Origin: Rhodospirillales bacterium
GTDB lineage: Bacteria > Pseudomonadota > Alphaproteobacteria > Rhodospirillales > WMHbin7
DNA: 64,000 nt
Direction: 5' to 3'
Assembly (NCBI GenBank): GCA_016214125.1
Contig: JACRPC010000014.1
Location: forward strand, 84,003 to 148,002
Shown here: piece by piece, positions 16,830 through 28,909 of the stretch
Layout: each line of letters opens with the position of its first letter
Numbering within the stretch: position 1 is the first letter of the stretch
The notes under the pieces: model-generated
Databases searched by the model: none
What the model was told of the DNA's origin: nothing
The model's input: only the letters and a program-made list of their open reading frames with translations
Program-made: the position numbers and the translations under genes

Positions 16830-19800
16830 GTGGTTCACGGCACGGTGCGAGGGTTGTTCCAGCTAATCGGGGCGATGTTCCTGATCGTGCTGGTGGCGGT
16901 GCCGTTTTTGGTGTGGCGGCTGAGCGAAGGGCCGCTGAGCCTTTCGGTTCTTACGCCCTATATCGAAGAGGCCTTGCGGGCGCCGGACGGGTCCTTCGCC
17001 GTCAAGCTCGACGACACCGTGCTCTCCCTGGCCGGGCGCGAGCGTATACTCGACATTCGCGCCAAAGGCGTGCGGGCGCTGGGTCCGGACGGACGCCTGG
17101 TGGCGGCGGTGCCGGAAATCTCGGTGTCCTTAAGCGCGCGGGCGCTGCTGGGCGGCGTGGTCGGCGTGCGCGCGGTGCGCATCTGGCGCCCCAGCCTGAG
17201 CTTGATCCGCGAGACCAACGGTCGCATCGACATCGGCGTGACGGCCCGCGACGAAGCGGCGACCGCCGAACGCAACGTCGTCATCGAACGTCTCTTGGCC
17301 GAACTGTTGGGGCCGCCCGATTCCACGCGGCCGAGCGGCGCCCTCAATCAGGTCGAGGTGCGTGATGCCCGAATCACTCTGATCGACCGCAAGACCAGCG
17401 TCACCTGGCACGCGCCGGCCGCCGATCTCGAACTGCATCGCGATCCCGAAGGCATCGCCGGCGGCGGCACGCTGCTCTTGGAACTCGACGGGGTCACCGC
17501 CGGCCTGGCGGTCCAGGGACGCTATCGCGCCTCGGCGCGGGTCGCCGATCTGGTGGCGAATTTCGCCGAAATCGATCCCGGCAAGATCGCCCGCCGCCTG
17601 CCCGAACTCGACATGCTCGCCGCCATCGACATGCCCCTGGGCGGGATGGTCAACCTTGTCTACGACTTCACCCACGGCGTCGAACGGGTGGCGTTCGAAC
17701 TGACCGGCGGCAAGGGTCGCCTCAAGCTGCCCAAACCGATCGCCGCCGACTACGCGGTCAGCAGCCTGTTTCTCAAGGGCACGATCGAAAGGTCGTTCAC
17801 CCGTCTGGCGATCGAGGAGTTCTTTGTCGATTTGGGCGGTCCCACCGCGCAAATCCAGGCGCTGGCTGACGGATTGGGCGGGCCTCTCCGTCTGGCGGTG
17901 GAGGCCCGCGCCCAAAAGGTGCCCGCCAATTCGCTGCGCCATCTTTGGCCGGCCACGCTTGCCGCCGACCCTCGGTCCTGGGTGGCCTTCAACCTGACCG
18001 ATGGTATCGTGCACGAGGCCAACGTCCGTTTCACCACCCGCACCGACGACAAGGGCAAGACCGAGCTTGTCTCCCTCTCCGGCGGCGGCACCGTCGAAAA
18101 CATCACCGTCGATTACCTGCCGCCGATGCCGAAGGTGCGGGGCGCCGCCGCCAAACTGACCTTCGATCCCAAATTCATCCGCTTGGACATCACCGACGGA
18201 CGGATTCACGATCTGCGCGCCAAATCGGGGACGCTGATCTTCACCGGCTTTGAGACGCAGGACTTTGTCGCCGCCCTCGATCTCGATATCGAAGGGCCGT
18301 TTGCCGACGCCCTCAGGGTTCTGGAGTCAAAGCCCCTGGAATTTTCCCAAGCGATCGGCATTCGGCCGGAAACCGCCAAGGGTCAGGCGCGCACCCGGCT
18401 TAAGATCGATTTTCCGGTCGAGAAGGCCCTGAAGCCCAAGCAGGTGAAGGTGCTGGCGACCTCGCATCTGACCGGAGTCGCCCTGCCCAAGGTCCTGTTC
18501 GGCATGGATGTCGCCGAGGGCGAGCTCGATCTTCGGGTCGACGCCGCGACCATGGATGCGCGCGGCACCATTCGTTTGGGCACCATCGCAGCCGACATCG
18601 ATTGGCATGAAGCGTTCCAACCCGCACCCGGCACCCCGAAAAGCCGTTACCGCTTAAGCGGCGCCGTCGACGCGCAGGGACGCAAGGAGTTGGGCCTGTC
18701 CGGTCCGCCTTTCGATCCGCCCTATCTCGAAGGTCCGGTTGGCACCGACGTCATGGTATCGCTCAACGCCGAGGGCAAGGGCGAGGCGGCGGTCAAGCTC
18801 GATCTTACGGCCGCCGCGATGGCGCTGCCGCCCTTCGCCTGGACCAAGAAGGCGGGAGCCGGCGGCGCGGCCGACGTCACCTTGACCGTCGGCCTCAAAG
18901 GCGTTGCCGCCTTGCCGCGCATCCGTGTCCGGGCCGAAGGATTGGATGCGCGCGGGAGCGCCGCCTTTGCCCGCGAAGGCGGCCCTTTGAGCCGAATCGA
19001 TTTTTTCCGCTTCCGGCTGGACCGCGCCGATTTGGAAGGCAGCCTGACGGTGGTCGAGGACGGTGGCTTGGCGGTCGAGGCCAAGGGCAAGAGTTTCGAT
19101 CTCCAGCGCCTGATCGAAGACAAATCGGACCCATCGGCCAAGCCGCTGCCCCTTCGGGTGGCGCTCGACGTCGAGCGGTTGTGGATTTCCGAGAAGGGCG
19201 GACTCGACCGGGTCAAAGGCGCCATGCGCCGTCAGGGCGAACGCTGGACCGACGTCGATCTCAAGGCCGAAGTCGATGGCGGCAAGCCTTTCACCTTCAC
19301 CATTCGGCCCGAGGGCAAGGGCCGGACCTTGTCCGTCGCCTCGCCCGACGCCGGTGCGGCGCTGCGCAGCCTGGCGCTTTACGAGAACATGGTCGGGGGT
19401 ACGCTGGCGCTTGATGGGAAATTCGACGATGCCAAGCCCGACCGCCCCCTTGCCGGCACGCTTCGCATCGAGGATTACCATGTGATCCGCGCGCCGGTTC
19501 TCACCCGGCTGCTCACCGTGGCGGCGCTCACCGGCATCGTCGATCTCTTGAGCGGCCAGGGGGTCGGCTTTTCCAAGCTGGAAGCGCCCTTCGTGATGGC
19601 CGCCAACAAGATCACGGTGCGCGACATGCGCACCGCCGGCTTGGCGCTGGGGCTGACCGCCAAGGGCAACATCGACCTTGCCGCCGACCAATTGGCGCTG
19701 GAGGGCACCATCGTGCCGGCCTATCTGGTCAACAGCCTGCTCGGCAACATTCCCGTGCTGGGCAACATCTTCACGGGGGGCGACAAAGGCGGCGGGCTTC

Positions 19801-19958
19801 TGGCCTTCACCTACACGATGAAGGGACCGGTCGACGATCCCTCGGTCTCCGTCAATCCCTTGGCCGCATTGGCGCCGGGATTCCTGCGCAATCTGTTCGG
19901 CATTTTCGATACGCCGCCGCCCGACGCCGCCCCCGCGCCGCCTAAGCCACCCGGATGA
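16830..19958 (+). CDS. AsmA/YhdP-like envelope protein (DUF3971)
   Basis: A roughly 1042-residue protein with one N-terminal membrane helix ([18 protein letters not shown]) and a long periplasmic part of beta-rich repeats. The central YhdP-central/DUF3971 region and the AsmA-like C-terminus ([20 protein letters not shown], then [13 protein letters not shown]) are recognisable. Relatives form bridge-like lipid-transport proteins between inner and outer membranes. The frame is open back to 16635, but that part overlaps glnE; I prefer GTG 16830, with GTG 16845 also possible. The last 17 bases overlap the end of tyrS. Confidence 0.82.
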   Translation: MVHGTVRGLFQLIGAMFLIVLVAVPFLVWRLSEGPLSLSVLTPYIEEALRAPDGSFAVKLDDTVLSLAGRERILDIRAKGVRALGPDGRLVAAVPEISVSLSARALLGGVVGVRAVRIWRPSLSLIRETNGRIDIGVTARDEAATAERNVVIERLLAELLGPPDSTRPSGALNQVEVRDARITLIDRKTSVTWHAPAADLELHRDPEGIAGGGTLLLELDGVTAGLAVQGRYRASARVADLVANFAEIDPGKIARRLPELDMLAAIDMPLGGMVNLVYDFTHGVERVAFELTGGKGRLKLPKPIAADYAVSSLFLKGTIERSFTRLAIEEFFVDLGGPTAQIQALADGLGGPLRLAVEARAQKVPANSLRHLWPATLAADPRSWVAFNLTDGIVHEANVRFTTRTDDKGKTELVSLSGGGTVENITVDYLPPMPKVRGAAAKLTFDPKFIRLDITDGRIHDLRAKSGTLIFTGFETQDFVAALDLDIEGPFADALRVLESKPLEFSQAIGIRPETAKGQARTRLKIDFPVEKALKPKQVKVLATSHLTGVALPKVLFGMDVAEGELDLRVDAATMDARGTIRLGTIAADIDWHEAFQPAPGTPKSRYRLSGAVDAQGRKELGLSGPPFDPPYLEGPVGTDVMVSLNAEGKGEAAVKLDLTAAAMALPPFAWTKKAGAGGAADVTLTVGLKGVAALPRIRVRAEGLDARGSAAFAREGGPLSRIDFFRFRLDRADLEGSLTVVEDGGLAVEAKGKSFDLQRLIEDKSDPSAKPLPLRVALDVERLWISEKGGLDRVKGAMRRQGERWTDVDLKAEVDGGKPFTFTIRPEGKGRTLSVASPDAGAALRSLALYENMVGGTLALDGKFDDAKPDRPLAGTLRIEDYHVIRAPVLTRLLTVAALTGIVDLLSGQGVGFSKLEAPFVMAANKITVRDMRTAGLALGLTAKGNIDLAADQLALEGTIVPAYLVNSLLGNIPVLGNIFTGGDKGGGLLAFTYTMKGPVDDPSVSVNPLAALAPGFLRNLFGIFDTPPPDAAPAPPKPPG

Positions 19959-21192
19959 GGGCGTGGCGCTTCTTGCCGGCGGAAATCTTGCCCTGGCCGC
20001 CCGGCAGATCCTTGATCGTCAAGGGATAGTGCTCGTCGTCGATGGTGCGGTCGTTGAGCTTGGCGCCGCCGCCCTTGATCAGCCGGCGCGCCCCGCCGTT
20101 GGAGGCGGCCAGACCCGCCCGGCGGATTACCTCGTAAAGCGCGACGCCGGCGTCGATCTCGGCCTGGCTGACGGTGGCGACCGGCAGATCGTCGCCAGCC
20201 CCACCTTCCGTAAAGGTTTTGTACGCGGTCGTCGCGGAAGCATGTGCTGCTTCGTCGCCATGGGCCAGCTTGGTCGCTTCGTTGGCGAGGATCTTCTTGG
20301 CCTCGTTGATCTCGGCTCCGCCCAGCGCCTCCAGCCGGGCGATCTCGTCCAAGGGCAGTTCGGTGAACAGCTTGAGGAACCGGCCGACATCGGCGTCTTC
20401 GGTGTTGCGCCAGAACTGCCAAAAATCGTAGGGCGACATCTTGTCGGCGTTGAGCCAGACCGCGCCCTGGGCGGTCTTGCCCATCTTGGCGCCCGAGGCG
20501 GTGGTGATGAGCGGCGTGGTCAGCCCGAACAGCTCGAGATTATCGACGCGCCGGCCCAGCTCGACCCCGTTGACGATGTTGCCCCACTGATCCGAGCCGC
20601 CCATTTGCAGGTGGCACGCATAGCGGCGCGCCAGCTCGAGGAAATCGTAGGCCTGGAGGATCATGTAGTTGAATTCGAGGAAGGTGAGCGGCTGCTCGCG
20701 CTCAAGCCGCATCTTCACCGAATCGAAGGTGAGCATGCGGTTGACCGTGAAATGACGGCCAAAATCGCGCAAGAAGGCTATGTAGGCCAGTCCGTCCAAC
20801 CAGTCGGCGTTGTTGGGCATCACGGCATCGGTGGCGCCGTTGCCGAAATCCATGTAGCGCGAGAAGACGCCCTTGATGCCCTTCATGTTCTCGGCGATGT
20901 CGGCGTCGGTGAGCAGCTTGCGGCTTTCGTCCTTGCCCGAGGGATCGCCCACCTTGGTGGTGCCGCCACCCATCAGCACGATCGGCTTGTGGCCGGTCTT
21001 CTGCAAGAGACGCAAGAGCATGATCGAGACCAGCGAGCCGACATGCAGGCTGGGCGCCGTGCAATCGAAGCCGATATAGGCCGGCAGCACGCCCCGCATC
21101 ATCCGCGCGTCCAAGGCGGCGAAATCGGTGCATTGATGCACATAGCCGCGCGCCAGCGCCTGGTTGAGGAAATCGGAGCGATAGGTGGTCAT
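19942..21192 (-). CDS. tyrS: Tyrosyl-tRNA synthetase
   Basis: A 416-residue class I aminoacyl-tRNA synthetase charging tRNA-Tyr. The HIGH-type motif is HVGS (about residues 50-53) and the KMSKS-type loop is KMGKT (about 236-240). The tyrosine-binding [12 protein letters not shown] region and a C-terminal S4-like RNA-binding domain ([13 protein letters not shown]) are present. Length is that of the common bacterial enzyme. It is divergent from anmK. Confidence 0.97.
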   Translation of the reverse strand: MTTYRSDFLNQALARGYVHQCTDFAALDARMMRGVLPAYIGFDCTAPSLHVGSLVSIMLLRLLQKTGHKPIVLMGGGTTKVGDPSGKDESRKLLTDADIAENMKGIKGVFSRYMDFGNGATDAVMPNNADWLDGLAYIAFLRDFGRHFTVNRMLTFDSVKMRLEREQPLTFLEFNYMILQAYDFLELARRYACHLQMGGSDQWGNIVNGVELGRRVDNLELFGLTTPLITTASGAKMGKTAQGAVWLNADKMSPYDFWQFWRNTEDADVGRFLKLFTELPLDEIARLEALGGAEINEAKKILANEATKLAHGDEAAHASATTAYKTFTEGGAGDDLPVATVSQAEIDAGVALYEVIRRAGLAASNGGARRLIKGGGAKLNDRTIDDEHYPLTIKDLPGGQGKISAGKKRHALIRVA

Positions 21193-21272
21193 GACCGCGA
21201 ACCCGCTTGCATTTCGGACCGCGCGCTCTTAGCACAAAGAGACGGGCACGACAACGCGCCCAAGGGCGATGA

Positions 21273-22364
21273 ATGGGTATTCGGGCGATGCGGGTCATCG
21301 GATTGATGAGCGGAACGTCGCTGGACGGCATCGATGCCGCCCGGATCGACACCGATGGCGAAACGATCCAGGCCTTCGGCCCCAGCTTGACCCTGCCCTA
21401 TGACGAGGATTTCCGCGACCGCCTGCGCGCCATTCTGGGCGGCGTGGGGCCGGTGGCCGAGGTCGAGCGCGATCTTACCCTTCGCCACGCCCAGGCGGTG
21501 CGCGCCTTGTTGGCCGAGAGCGGCGGCACGGTCGATCTGGTCGGATTCCACGGCCAAACCATCCTGCATCGGCCCCAGGAACGGCGCACTTGGCAGATCG
21601 GCGATGGCGCGCTTCTGGCCCGAGAGTTGGGAATCGACGTGGTGGCGGATTTCCGCCAGGCCGATGTGGCCGCCGGCGGCCAAGGTGCGCCCTTGGTGCC
21701 GCTCTATCACGCCGCGCTGGCCTGTAATCTCGACAAGCCCTTGGCCGTGCTCAATATCGGCGGCGTCGCCAACCTCACCTATCTGGGCTCCGACGGGTCG
21801 ATCCTGGCCTTCGATACCGGCCCCGGCAACGCGCTTCTTGATGATTGGATGCTGGCGCAAACCGGCCAGCCCTTCGACCAAGACGGCCGACTGGCAAGTT
21901 CCGGAATTGTCGATGCCCAAGCACTCGACCGTTTTGCCGCCCACCCCTATTTCGCCCAACCGGGACCGAAATCGCTCGACCGCGACGAATTCGCCCAATT
22001 GGCCGGCTCGCTGGTGGCCGGAAAGAATCCCGCTGACGGCGCCGCCACCCTGGCGGCCTTGACCATCAAGGCGGTGGCGCTTGCTCTTCGCCATCTGCCC
22101 GAACGACCACGGCGCTGGGTGGTTTGCGGCGGCGGGCGGCGAAATCCCTTCCTGATGGCGGGTTTGGAAACGAAATTGGGAATCCCGGTCGAGCCGGTCG
22201 AGCGCCAAGGCTGGGATGGCGACGCGCTGGAGGCGCAAGCCTTTGGATTTCTTGCTGTTAGGGCGCTCAAAGGCCTGCCGTTGACGCTCCCCACCACTAC
22301 CGGCGCGCCGGGGCCGATGACGGGAGGGCGGGTTGTGCGGGCGGGTAGGAAAACGGGTAGCTGA
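21273..22364 (+). CDS. anmK: Anhydro-N-acetylmuramic acid kinase
   Basis: A 363-residue sugar kinase of the ASKHA fold that phosphorylates and opens 1,6-anhydroMurNAc during peptidoglycan recycling. Signatures are LMSGTSLDGID at the N-terminus, GGVANLTYLG, the catalytic FDTGPGNALLDDW and a C-terminal VVCGGGRRNP. ATG 21273 has an AAGGG ribosome site 6 bases upstream; ATG 21288 (MRVIGLMSG) is the alternative. It stands alone between divergent tyrS and the sdh operon. Confidence 0.95.
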   Translation: MGIRAMRVIGLMSGTSLDGIDAARIDTDGETIQAFGPSLTLPYDEDFRDRLRAILGGVGPVAEVERDLTLRHAQAVRALLAESGGTVDLVGFHGQTILHRPQERRTWQIGDGALLARELGIDVVADFRQADVAAGGQGAPLVPLYHAALACNLDKPLAVLNIGGVANLTYLGSDGSILAFDTGPGNALLDDWMLAQTGQPFDQDGRLASSGIVDAQALDRFAAHPYFAQPGPKSLDRDEFAQLAGSLVAGKNPADGAATLAALTIKAVALALRHLPERPRRWVVCGGGRRNPFLMAGLETKLGIPVEPVERQGWDGDALEAQAFGFLAVRALKGLPLTLPTTTGAPGPMTGGRVVRAGRKTGS

Positions 22365-22392
22365 AACCACCTGAATTCGGGTGGGGAGCGCG

Positions 22393-22421
22393 TTGACAGC
22401 ACCGCCCCGAGGCGCTAAACC
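22393..22421 (+). promoter_or_regulatory. Candidate sdhCDAB promoter
   Basis: A perfect -35 hexamer TTGACA (22393-22398) is followed after 17 bases by a weak -10, TAAACC (22416-22421). The start site would be near 22428, about 56 bases before sdhC. Confidence 0.4.
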
Positions 22422-22483
22422 AGCGCTGCACCGCCGAAGAGCCCTGTTCGACCGGCGAATTTCCATCGTCCGAGGCCCGCGCC

Positions 22484-22867
22484 ATGACCGCACCCAACCG
22501 GCCGCTTTCGCCCCATCTGTCGATTTACCGCCCGCAGCTCACCACATTCCTGTCGATCACCCACCGGATGACCGGTGTGGCCCTGGCGGTGGGCACGCTT
22601 TTGCTGGCCTGGTGGCTGGGCGCCGCCGCCTATGGCCCCGAGGCCTATGCCCGCGCCCAAGGCTTCCTGGGCTCCATACTGGGCCGGCTGTTGCTGCTGG
22701 GCTGGACCTTCGCCCTTTTCTATCATCTGTGCAACGGCATCCGCCATCTGGCTTGGGATGCCGGCAAGAACTTCGAGATCAAGAAGATCTATTCCACCGG
22801 CTACATGGTCCTCGTCGCCGCGATCGCGCTGACCGCGATCGCCTGGGCGGTGGGCCTGACCCGCTAG
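22484..22867 (+). CDS. sdhC: Succinate dehydrogenase cytochrome b556 subunit
   Basis: A 127-residue inner-membrane subunit with three hydrophobic helices. Family signatures are HLSIYRPQ and SITHRMTG near the quinone site, and HLCNGIRHLAWD, whose histidines include the heme b ligand. It anchors the SdhAB catalytic part and passes electrons to ubiquinone. First gene of sdhCDAB. Confidence 0.96.
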   Translation: MTAPNRPLSPHLSIYRPQLTTFLSITHRMTGVALAVGTLLLAWWLGAAAYGPEAYARAQGFLGSILGRLLLLGWTFALFYHLCNGIRHLAWDAGKNFEIKKIYSTGYMVLVAAIALTAIAWAVGLTR

Positions 22868-22884
22868 GAAGGGGGTATCCAAGG

Positions 22885-23268
22885 ATGACCAGCCTTCGTT
22901 CTCCCCTGGGCCACGCCCGCGGCCTTGGTTCCGCCAAGGAGGGCGTCGCCCATTGGTGGGCTCAGCGCCTGACCGCCGTGGCCCTGGTGCCGCTTTGCCT
23001 GTGGTTCGTGATTTCGGTGATCCGCCTGGCCGGCGCCGATCTGCCGGTTCTCCAGGGCTGGCTGGCTTCGCCCGGCAACGCCGCCTTGATGGTGCTGCTG
23101 ATCCTCGCGGTCTTCCACCACGCCCAGCTTGGCCTGCAGGTGGTGATCGAGGATTACGTCCATTGCGAGGCCAAGAAGATCGTGGGCATCGTCGCCGTCA
23201 AGTTCCTGGCGGCCGTCTTGGCGGTGTTCCTGGTGCTGTCGGTGATCAAGATCGGGTTCGGAGTTTAG
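22885..23268 (+). CDS. sdhD: Succinate dehydrogenase membrane anchor subunit
   Basis: A 127-residue protein with three membrane helices. The motif [17 protein letters not shown] holds the conserved His heme ligand and the Asp-Tyr pair near the quinone pocket. The start at 22885 follows a GGGGG/AAGG ribosome region 17 bases after sdhC; the frame is open further upstream over sdhC but does not encode SdhD there. Confidence 0.95.
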   Translation: MTSLRSPLGHARGLGSAKEGVAHWWAQRLTAVALVPLCLWFVISVIRLAGADLPVLQGWLASPGNAALMVLLILAVFHHAQLGLQVVIEDYVHCEAKKIVGIVAVKFLAAVLAVFLVLSVIKIGFGV

Positions 23269-23272
23269 GCGC

Positions 23273-25057
23273 ATGAGCATAGAGATCATCGATCACAGCT
23301 ACGACGTGGTGGTGGTGGGCGCCGGCGGCGCCGGCCTGCGCGCCACGCTGGGCATGACGGCGGCCGGGCTGCGCACCGCCTGCATCACCAAGGTCTTCCC
23401 CACCCGCAGCCACACGGTGGCGGCGCAAGGCGGCATCGGCGCCGCGTTGGGCAACATGGCCGAGGACAATTGGCGCTGGCACATGTACGACACCGTCAAG
23501 GGCTCGGACTGGTTGGGCGACCAGGACGCCATCGAATACATGTGCCGCAGCGCCATTCCGGCGGTCTACGAGCTTGAGCATTTCGGGGTGCCCTTTTCCC
23601 GCACCGAGGACGGCCGCATCTATCAACGCCCCTTCGGCGGCCATATGCGCAATTTCGGCGAGGCCCCGGTGCAGCGCGCCTGCGCGGCCGCCGACCGCAC
23701 CGGCCACGCCATCCTGCACACCCTTTACCAGCAGTGCCTGAAGCACAACGCCGAGTTCTTCGTCGAGTATTTCGCGCTCGATCTGATGATGGATTCCGAC
23801 GGCACCTGCCGGGGCGTGGTGGCCTGGAACCTGGCCGACGGCACGCTGCACCGCTTCCGCGCCCATCAGACGGTGCTGGCGACCGGCGGCTATGGCCGGG
23901 CCTATTTCTCCTGCACCTCGGCCCACACCTGCACTGGCGACGGCAACGGCATGGTGGCGCGCGCCGGCCTGCCGCTCCAGGACATGGAGTTCGTCCAGTT
24001 CCACCCGACCGGCATCTACGGCTCGGGCTGCCTGATCACCGAAGGGGCGCGCGGCGAGGGCGGCTACCTCACCAATTCGGCCGGCGAGCGCTTCATGGAG
24101 CGCTACGCCCCCACCGCCAAGGACCTGGCCAGCCGCGATGTGGTCAGCCGGGCAATGACAGTGGAAATCCGCGAGGGCCGGGGCGTCGGCCAGGGCCACG
24201 ACCACATCTTCCTTCATCTCGAGCATCTGGGGCCCGAGGTGCTGCATCTGCGCCTGCCCGGCATCACCGAGACGGCGAAGATCTTCGCCGGCGTCGACGC
24301 CACCCGCCAGCCGATCCCGGTGCTGCCGACCGTGCACTACAATATGGGCGGCATTCCCACCAATTATCACGGCGAGGTTCTGCGCCCAACGGCCAAGGAC
24401 CCCGACGCCGTCTGCCCGGGCCTGATGGCGATCGGCGAGGCCGCCTGCGTGTCGGTGCATGGCGCCAACCGGCTGGGCACCAACTCGCTCTTGGACATCG
24501 TGGTCTTTGGCCGCGCCGCCGCGCTTCGCGCCGCCGAGACCGTCAAGGCCGGCACCGCCCACAAGCCGCTGCCCAAGGATGCGGCCGATCTGGGGCTGGC
24601 TAGGCTGGAACGGCTGCGCACCGCCAAGGGCGGGCGCAAGACCGCCGAAATCCGGCTGGAGATGCAAAGGACCATGCAGAACGACGCCGCCGTCTTCCGC
24701 ACCGCCAAGACCCTGGCCGAGGGCTGCGCCAAGATGGCCGAGGTTGCGGCCAGCCTGGCCAACATCCAATTGGCCGATTCCTCGCTGATCTGGAACAGCG
24801 ATCTGGTCGAGGCCCTGGAGCTGGAAAACCTGATGGCCTGCGCGCTCACCACCATCGTCTCGGCCGAGGCGCGCAAGGAAAGCCGCGGCGCCCACGCGCA
24901 CGAGGATTTCCCCAACCGCGACGACGCCACTTGGATGAAGCACTCGCTGGCCTGGGTGGCGCCCGATTACAAGATCCGTCTCGATTACCGGCCGGTGCAT
25001 GCCTACACGCTCACCGACGAGGTCGAATACATCGCGCCCAAGGCGCGGGTTTACTAG
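23273..25057 (+). CDS. sdhA: Succinate dehydrogenase flavoprotein subunit
   Basis: A 594-residue FAD protein that oxidises succinate to fumarate. It shows the dinucleotide-binding [11 protein letters not shown], the SHTVAAQGG segment with the His that covalently holds FAD, the QFHPTGI and TEGARGEGG substrate-site segments, and the C-terminal HEDFPNRDD motif. It starts 4 bases after sdhD. Full family length. Confidence 0.98.
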   Translation: MSIEIIDHSYDVVVVGAGGAGLRATLGMTAAGLRTACITKVFPTRSHTVAAQGGIGAALGNMAEDNWRWHMYDTVKGSDWLGDQDAIEYMCRSAIPAVYELEHFGVPFSRTEDGRIYQRPFGGHMRNFGEAPVQRACAAADRTGHAILHTLYQQCLKHNAEFFVEYFALDLMMDSDGTCRGVVAWNLADGTLHRFRAHQTVLATGGYGRAYFSCTSAHTCTGDGNGMVARAGLPLQDMEFVQFHPTGIYGSGCLITEGARGEGGYLTNSAGERFMERYAPTAKDLASRDVVSRAMTVEIREGRGVGQGHDHIFLHLEHLGPEVLHLRLPGITETAKIFAGVDATRQPIPVLPTVHYNMGGIPTNYHGEVLRPTAKDPDAVCPGLMAIGEAACVSVHGANRLGTNSLLDIVVFGRAAALRAAETVKAGTAHKPLPKDAADLGLARLERLRTAKGGRKTAEIRLEMQRTMQNDAAVFRTAKTLAEGCAKMAEVAASLANIQLADSSLIWNSDLVEALELENLMACALTTIVSAEARKESRGAHAHEDFPNRDDATWMKHSLAWVAPDYKIRLDYRPVHAYTLTDEVEYIAPKARVY

Positions 25058-25069
25058 AAGGTCGCCGCC

Positions 25070-25849
25070 ATGGTCGAATTCTCGCTGCCTGCGAATTCCA
25101 AGGTCCTGCCGGGAAAAACCCACAAGGCGCCGGCGGGAGCCAAGAAGGTGAAGACCTTCGCGCTCTACCGCTTCGATCCCGATTCGGGCAAGAACCCAAG
25201 GCTCGATCGCTACGAGATCGATCTCGAGGCCTGCGGGCCGATGGTTCTGGACGCGCTGATCAAGATCAAGAACGAGATCGACCCCACCGTCACCTTCCGC
25301 CGCTCCTGCCGCGAGGGCATTTGCGGCTCGTGCGCCATGAACATCGACGGCACCAACACGCTGGCCTGCCTGAAGCCGATCGAGGAGATCAAGGGCGAGG
25401 CCAAGATCTACCCGCTGCCGCACATGCCGGTGATCAAGGATCTGGTGGCCGATCTGAGCGTGCCCTACGCCCAATACACGGCGATCAAGCCCTGGCTGCA
25501 GGCCGACAGCGCGCCGCCGCCCGACGGCGAACGCCGGCAAAGCCCCAAGGAGCGCGAGAAGCTGGATGGCCTTTGGGAATGCATCCTCTGCTTCTGCTGC
25601 CAGACCTCGTGCCCCAGCTACTGGTGGAACGGCGATCGCTATCTGGGGCCCTCGATCCTGCTTCAGGCCTATCGCTGGCTGGTTGATTCGCGCGACGAAT
25701 TGACCGGCGAGCGCCTGGACGAGCTTGACGATCCCTACCGGCTCTATCGCTGCCACACCATTCTCAACTGCACCAACACCTGCCCCAAGGGCTTGAATCC
25801 CGGTCAGGCGATCGGCTCGATCAAGCAGATGATCGCCGCTAGGCGGTAG
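25070..25849 (+). CDS. sdhB: Succinate dehydrogenase iron-sulfur subunit
   Basis: A 259-residue electron-transfer subunit. The three clusters are visible: [2Fe-2S] in CREGICGSC plus a later Cys, [4Fe-4S] in [11 protein letters not shown], and [3Fe-4S] in the ending [17 protein letters not shown]. It links SdhA flavin to the quinone site in SdhCD. It ends the operon. Confidence 0.98.
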   Translation: MVEFSLPANSKVLPGKTHKAPAGAKKVKTFALYRFDPDSGKNPRLDRYEIDLEACGPMVLDALIKIKNEIDPTVTFRRSCREGICGSCAMNIDGTNTLACLKPIEEIKGEAKIYPLPHMPVIKDLVADLSVPYAQYTAIKPWLQADSAPPPDGERRQSPKEREKLDGLWECILCFCCQTSCPSYWWNGDRYLGPSILLQAYRWLVDSRDELTGERLDELDDPYRLYRCHTILNCTNTCPKGLNPGQAIGSIKQMIAARR

Positions 25850-25852
25850 GGT

Positions 25853-26015
25853 TTACGCCAGCAGGTCGAGATCGACCGACAAGGCCTTGTCCAGGATTTT
25901 CAAGGTGGCAACGGTGCCCAACCGCTCGCCGGTCTCGATCTGCGACAGATAAGCCGGCGTGATGGCGGCGGCTTCGGCCAGCCGGCCGATCAGCGTTCTT
26001 CGCCGTCACCTTCAT
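25853..26015 (-). pseudogene. Frameshifted small XRE-type DNA-binding protein gene
   Basis: On the minus strand the frame ending at 25853 reads LIGRLAEAAAITPAYLSQIETGERLG followed by TVATLKILDKALSVDLDLLA and a stop. That is the second half of a helix-turn-helix XRE domain (split here to keep it short), complete with the SQIETG recognition helix. Upstream in this frame there is a TGA and no start codon. An ATG at 26015 (MKVTAK) lies in another frame, so the gene needs a one-base shift near 25990-26005 to be whole. It lies just after the end of gcvPB. A sequencing error is the main alternative. Confidence 0.6.
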
Positions 26016-26062
26016 GCCCGCCGCTGGCGGATGTCGACCGGGATTGACGGGTCTCGGTGCCC

Positions 26063-27553
26063 TTAGTCCGCCTTCCGCCACCGCAGCACCGGGGCGCGGG
26101 CGGCCTGGGTTTCGTCCAAGCGCCGGCGCGGCGTGTGGTGGGGCGCGGCGTGAAAGAAGGCCTGGTCGCCCGCCTTGGCCCGCGCGGCCAAGGCCCGCAC
26201 CACGGCGATGAAGCGGTCGAGCCCGTCCTTGCTTTCGGTCTCGGTCGGCTCCATCAGGAGCGCGCCATGCACGACGAGCGGGAAATACATAGTCATCGGG
26301 TGGAAGCCTTCGTCGATCAGCGCCTTGGCGACATCGAGGGTGGTGACGCCGGTATCTCTCAAGAAGCGGTCGTCGAACAGCACCTCGTGCATGCAGGGCC
26401 CTTCGAAGGAAAGCGACAGCACGTCCTTCAAGCGCGCCAAGAGGTAGTTGGCGTTCAAGACGGCGTCGGACGAGGCCTGGCGCAGCCCATCCGATCCCAT
26501 CGACAGGATGTAGGCCAGGGCGCGCACGAAAACCCCGAACTGACCGTGGAACCCCTTCAGGCGCCCCAGGCTTTGCTTGGCCGGCCCCTGCCCGGCCTCT
26601 TCCACCAATTCGAAGCCGTTCGGCCCATGCACGACGAAGGGCACCGGCGCGAAAGGCGCCAGGGCCGCCGAGAGCACGGTGGGGCCGGCGCCCGGCCCGC
26701 CGCCGCCATGCGGCGTGGCGAAGGTCTTGTGCAGATTGATGTGCATGCAATCGATGCCGAGATCGGCCATGCGCACCCGCCCGACCAGGGCGTTGAAATT
26801 GGCGCCGTCGCAATAGAAATAGGCGCCGACCTGGTGCACGGCCTTGGCGATCTCCAGTATTTGGTCTTCGAACAGGCCGCAGGTGTTGGGGTTGGTGAGC
26901 ATGAAGGCGGCGACCTTGCCGTCGAGCTTGGCCTCGAGCGCCGCCAGATCGACCCGACCGCGCGCGTTGGCCGGCACCGCCACCACCTGATAGCCGCACA
27001 GCGCCGCGGTGGCCGGATTGGTGCCATGCGCCGATTCCGGCACCAGCACGATCTGGCGCGGATTGCCCTTGGCCTCGTGGGCGGCGCGAATGGTCATCAA
27101 CCCGCACAGTTCGCCATGCGCGCCGGCGGCCGGCGACATCGCCACCGCCGGAAGACCCGTGAGATCCTTGAGCCAGCCAGCCAGGCTGTCGATCAGCTCC
27201 AGCGCCCCCTGCACGGTGCTGGCCGGCTGCAAGGGATGCAGATCGCCAAAACCGGCCAGCCGCGCCATCTTCTCGCCCAGCCGGGGATTGTGCTTCATGG
27301 TGCAAGAGCCGAGCGGATAGAAGCCGGTGTCGATGCCGAAATTCTTCTGCGACAGGCGGGTGTAATGGCGCACGACTTGCGGCTCGGACAGGCCGGGCAG
27401 CCCGATCGGGCCTTGGCGGCGCAAACCGTTCAGGCGCTGGGCCGCCGGCTGAAAAGCGGGCAGATCGATGCCGGAGCGGCCGGGCGAGTCCTGCTCGAAG
27501 ATCAAAGGCTCCTCGATCAGGAGGGCGCGGTTGCCGGTGATGGTGTCGCTCAT
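26063..27553 (-). CDS. gcvPB: Glycine dehydrogenase (decarboxylating) subunit 2
   Basis: A 496-residue PLP enzyme subunit of the glycine cleavage system P-protein. The PLP lysine is in [16 protein letters not shown]. With GcvPA it decarboxylates glycine and moves the aminomethyl group to lipoyl-GcvH. It overlaps gcvPA by 4 bases (ATGA), so both halves of the split P-protein are translated together. Last intact gene of the operon. Confidence 0.97.
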   Translation of the reverse strand: MSDTITGNRALLIEEPLIFEQDSPGRSGIDLPAFQPAAQRLNGLRRQGPIGLPGLSEPQVVRHYTRLSQKNFGIDTGFYPLGSCTMKHNPRLGEKMARLAGFGDLHPLQPASTVQGALELIDSLAGWLKDLTGLPAVAMSPAAGAHGELCGLMTIRAAHEAKGNPRQIVLVPESAHGTNPATAALCGYQVVAVPANARGRVDLAALEAKLDGKVAAFMLTNPNTCGLFEDQILEIAKAVHQVGAYFYCDGANFNALVGRVRMADLGIDCMHINLHKTFATPHGGGGPGAGPTVLSAALAPFAPVPFVVHGPNGFELVEEAGQGPAKQSLGRLKGFHGQFGVFVRALAYILSMGSDGLRQASSDAVLNANYLLARLKDVLSLSFEGPCMHEVLFDDRFLRDTGVTTLDVAKALIDEGFHPMTMYFPLVVHGALLMEPTETESKDGLDRFIAVVRALAARAKAGDQAFFHAAPHHTPRRRLDETQAARAPVLRWRKAD

Positions 27554-28896
27554 CGCAGCGCCTCCGCCAATCCGTTCGCCAAAGCGTCGATGTCGGCGGG
27601 CTCGACCGTTTCGGTTGCCGCCACCAGAAGGAGATCGGCCAATTCAGGATGCGCCGGCCACAGGCGCGATCCCGGCACGCCGGCCAGAATGCCCTTGGCC
27701 GCCAGCCTTTCCACCACCTGATGGGCCGGCTTGGCAAGGCGGATGGCGAATTCGTTGAAGAAGCCGTCGGTCAGCACCGTCACCCCCGGAATCGCCGCCA
27801 AGCGCTCGGCGGTCGCCACGGCGCGGGCGTGATTGAGTTCGGCCAGCCCGACGAACCCGGCCTCGCCCAAAAAGGTCAAATGCATGCTGAAGGCGAGCGC
27901 GCAGAGGCCGGAATTGGTGCAGATGTTGCTGGTCGCCTTCTCGCGCCGGATGTGCTGCTCGCGGGTTGAAAGCGTCAGCACCCAGCCGCGCTGACCTTCG
28001 ACATCGACGGTTTCGCCCACCAGCCGGCCCGGCATCTGGCGCACGTATTTTTCTCGGGTGGCGAATAGGCCGAGCCCCGGCCCGCCGAAATTGAGGCCGA
28101 CGCCGAGCGAGGTGCCTTCGGCGACCACGATGTCGGCGCCCATGGCACCGGGCGATTCGATCAGGCCCAGAGCCAGGGGCTCGGTGACAACCACCACCAG
28201 CAGCGCGCCCGCCGCCTGACAGGCCTTGGCGAGCGGACGAAGATCGCTAATGGCGCCGAAGACGCTGGGATTTTGCACCACCACGCAGGCGGTTTTGGCG
28301 TCGATGGCGCCCAGCAAATTTTCGCCGCCGGTGGGATCGGGCGCCCGCGCCTCGATGGCAAGCCCGACATAGCGGGCCTGGGTGGCCGCCACCTTGGCGA
28401 AATGGGGATGCAGGCCGCCCGACAGCACGATCTTGGGCCTCTTGGTGATCCGCCCCGCCATCAGCACCGCCTCGGCGGTGGCGGTGGCGCCGTCATAAAG
28501 CGAGGCGTTGGCCACCTCCATGCCGGTGATCAGCGCCACTTGCGACTGAAATTCGAACAGAGCTTGCAGCGTGCCCTGGCTCACTTCCGGCTGATAGGGC
28601 GTGTAGGAGGTGAGGAATTCCCCCCGAAGCAGAAGCTGATCGAGCGCCGCCGGAATGTGGTGGCGGTAGAAACCGCCGCCCAGGAAGCAGGCGGCGCGAC
28701 CGGCGGGAAGATTCTTGGCCGCCAGGGCCGACAGAATCCTCTCGACCTCAAGTTCCGATCGATGGCCGGGTAAGGGCAGCGGCCGATCAAGCCGCGCCGC
28801 TTGGGGAACGTCGATGAACAGGTCGTCGATGGAGGCGACACCGATCGCCGCCCGCATCGCCGCCCGCTCGGCTTCGGTGAGCGGCAGGTAGCGCAT
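27550..28896 (-). CDS. gcvPA: Glycine dehydrogenase (decarboxylating) subunit 1
   Basis: A 448-residue N-terminal half of the two-subunit P-protein. It opens with [13 protein letters not shown] and contains the conserved [16 protein letters not shown] region (about 94-109) and NASLYDG. It shares the PLP fold but the PLP lysine lies in GcvPB. It starts 13 bases after gcvH. Confidence 0.96.
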   Translation of the reverse strand: MRYLPLTEAERAAMRAAIGVASIDDLFIDVPQAARLDRPLPLPGHRSELEVERILSALAAKNLPAGRAACFLGGGFYRHHIPAALDQLLLRGEFLTSYTPYQPEVSQGTLQALFEFQSQVALITGMEVANASLYDGATATAEAVLMAGRITKRPKIVLSGGLHPHFAKVAATQARYVGLAIEARAPDPTGGENLLGAIDAKTACVVVQNPSVFGAISDLRPLAKACQAAGALLVVVVTEPLALGLIESPGAMGADIVVAEGTSLGVGLNFGGPGLGLFATREKYVRQMPGRLVGETVDVEGQRGWVLTLSTREQHIRREKATSNICTNSGLCALAFSMHLTFLGEAGFVGLAELNHARAVATAERLAAIPGVTVLTDGFFNEFAIRLAKPAHQVVERLAAKGILAGVPGSRLWPAHPELADLLLVAATETVEPADIDALANGLAEALR

Positions 28897-28909
28897 GGAA
28901 GCGGCCCGC

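Noticed and set aside
23246..25756. An 836-residue open frame on the minus strand, antisense to sdhA/sdhB
   Set aside because: Shadow of sdhA and sdhB; no motifs.
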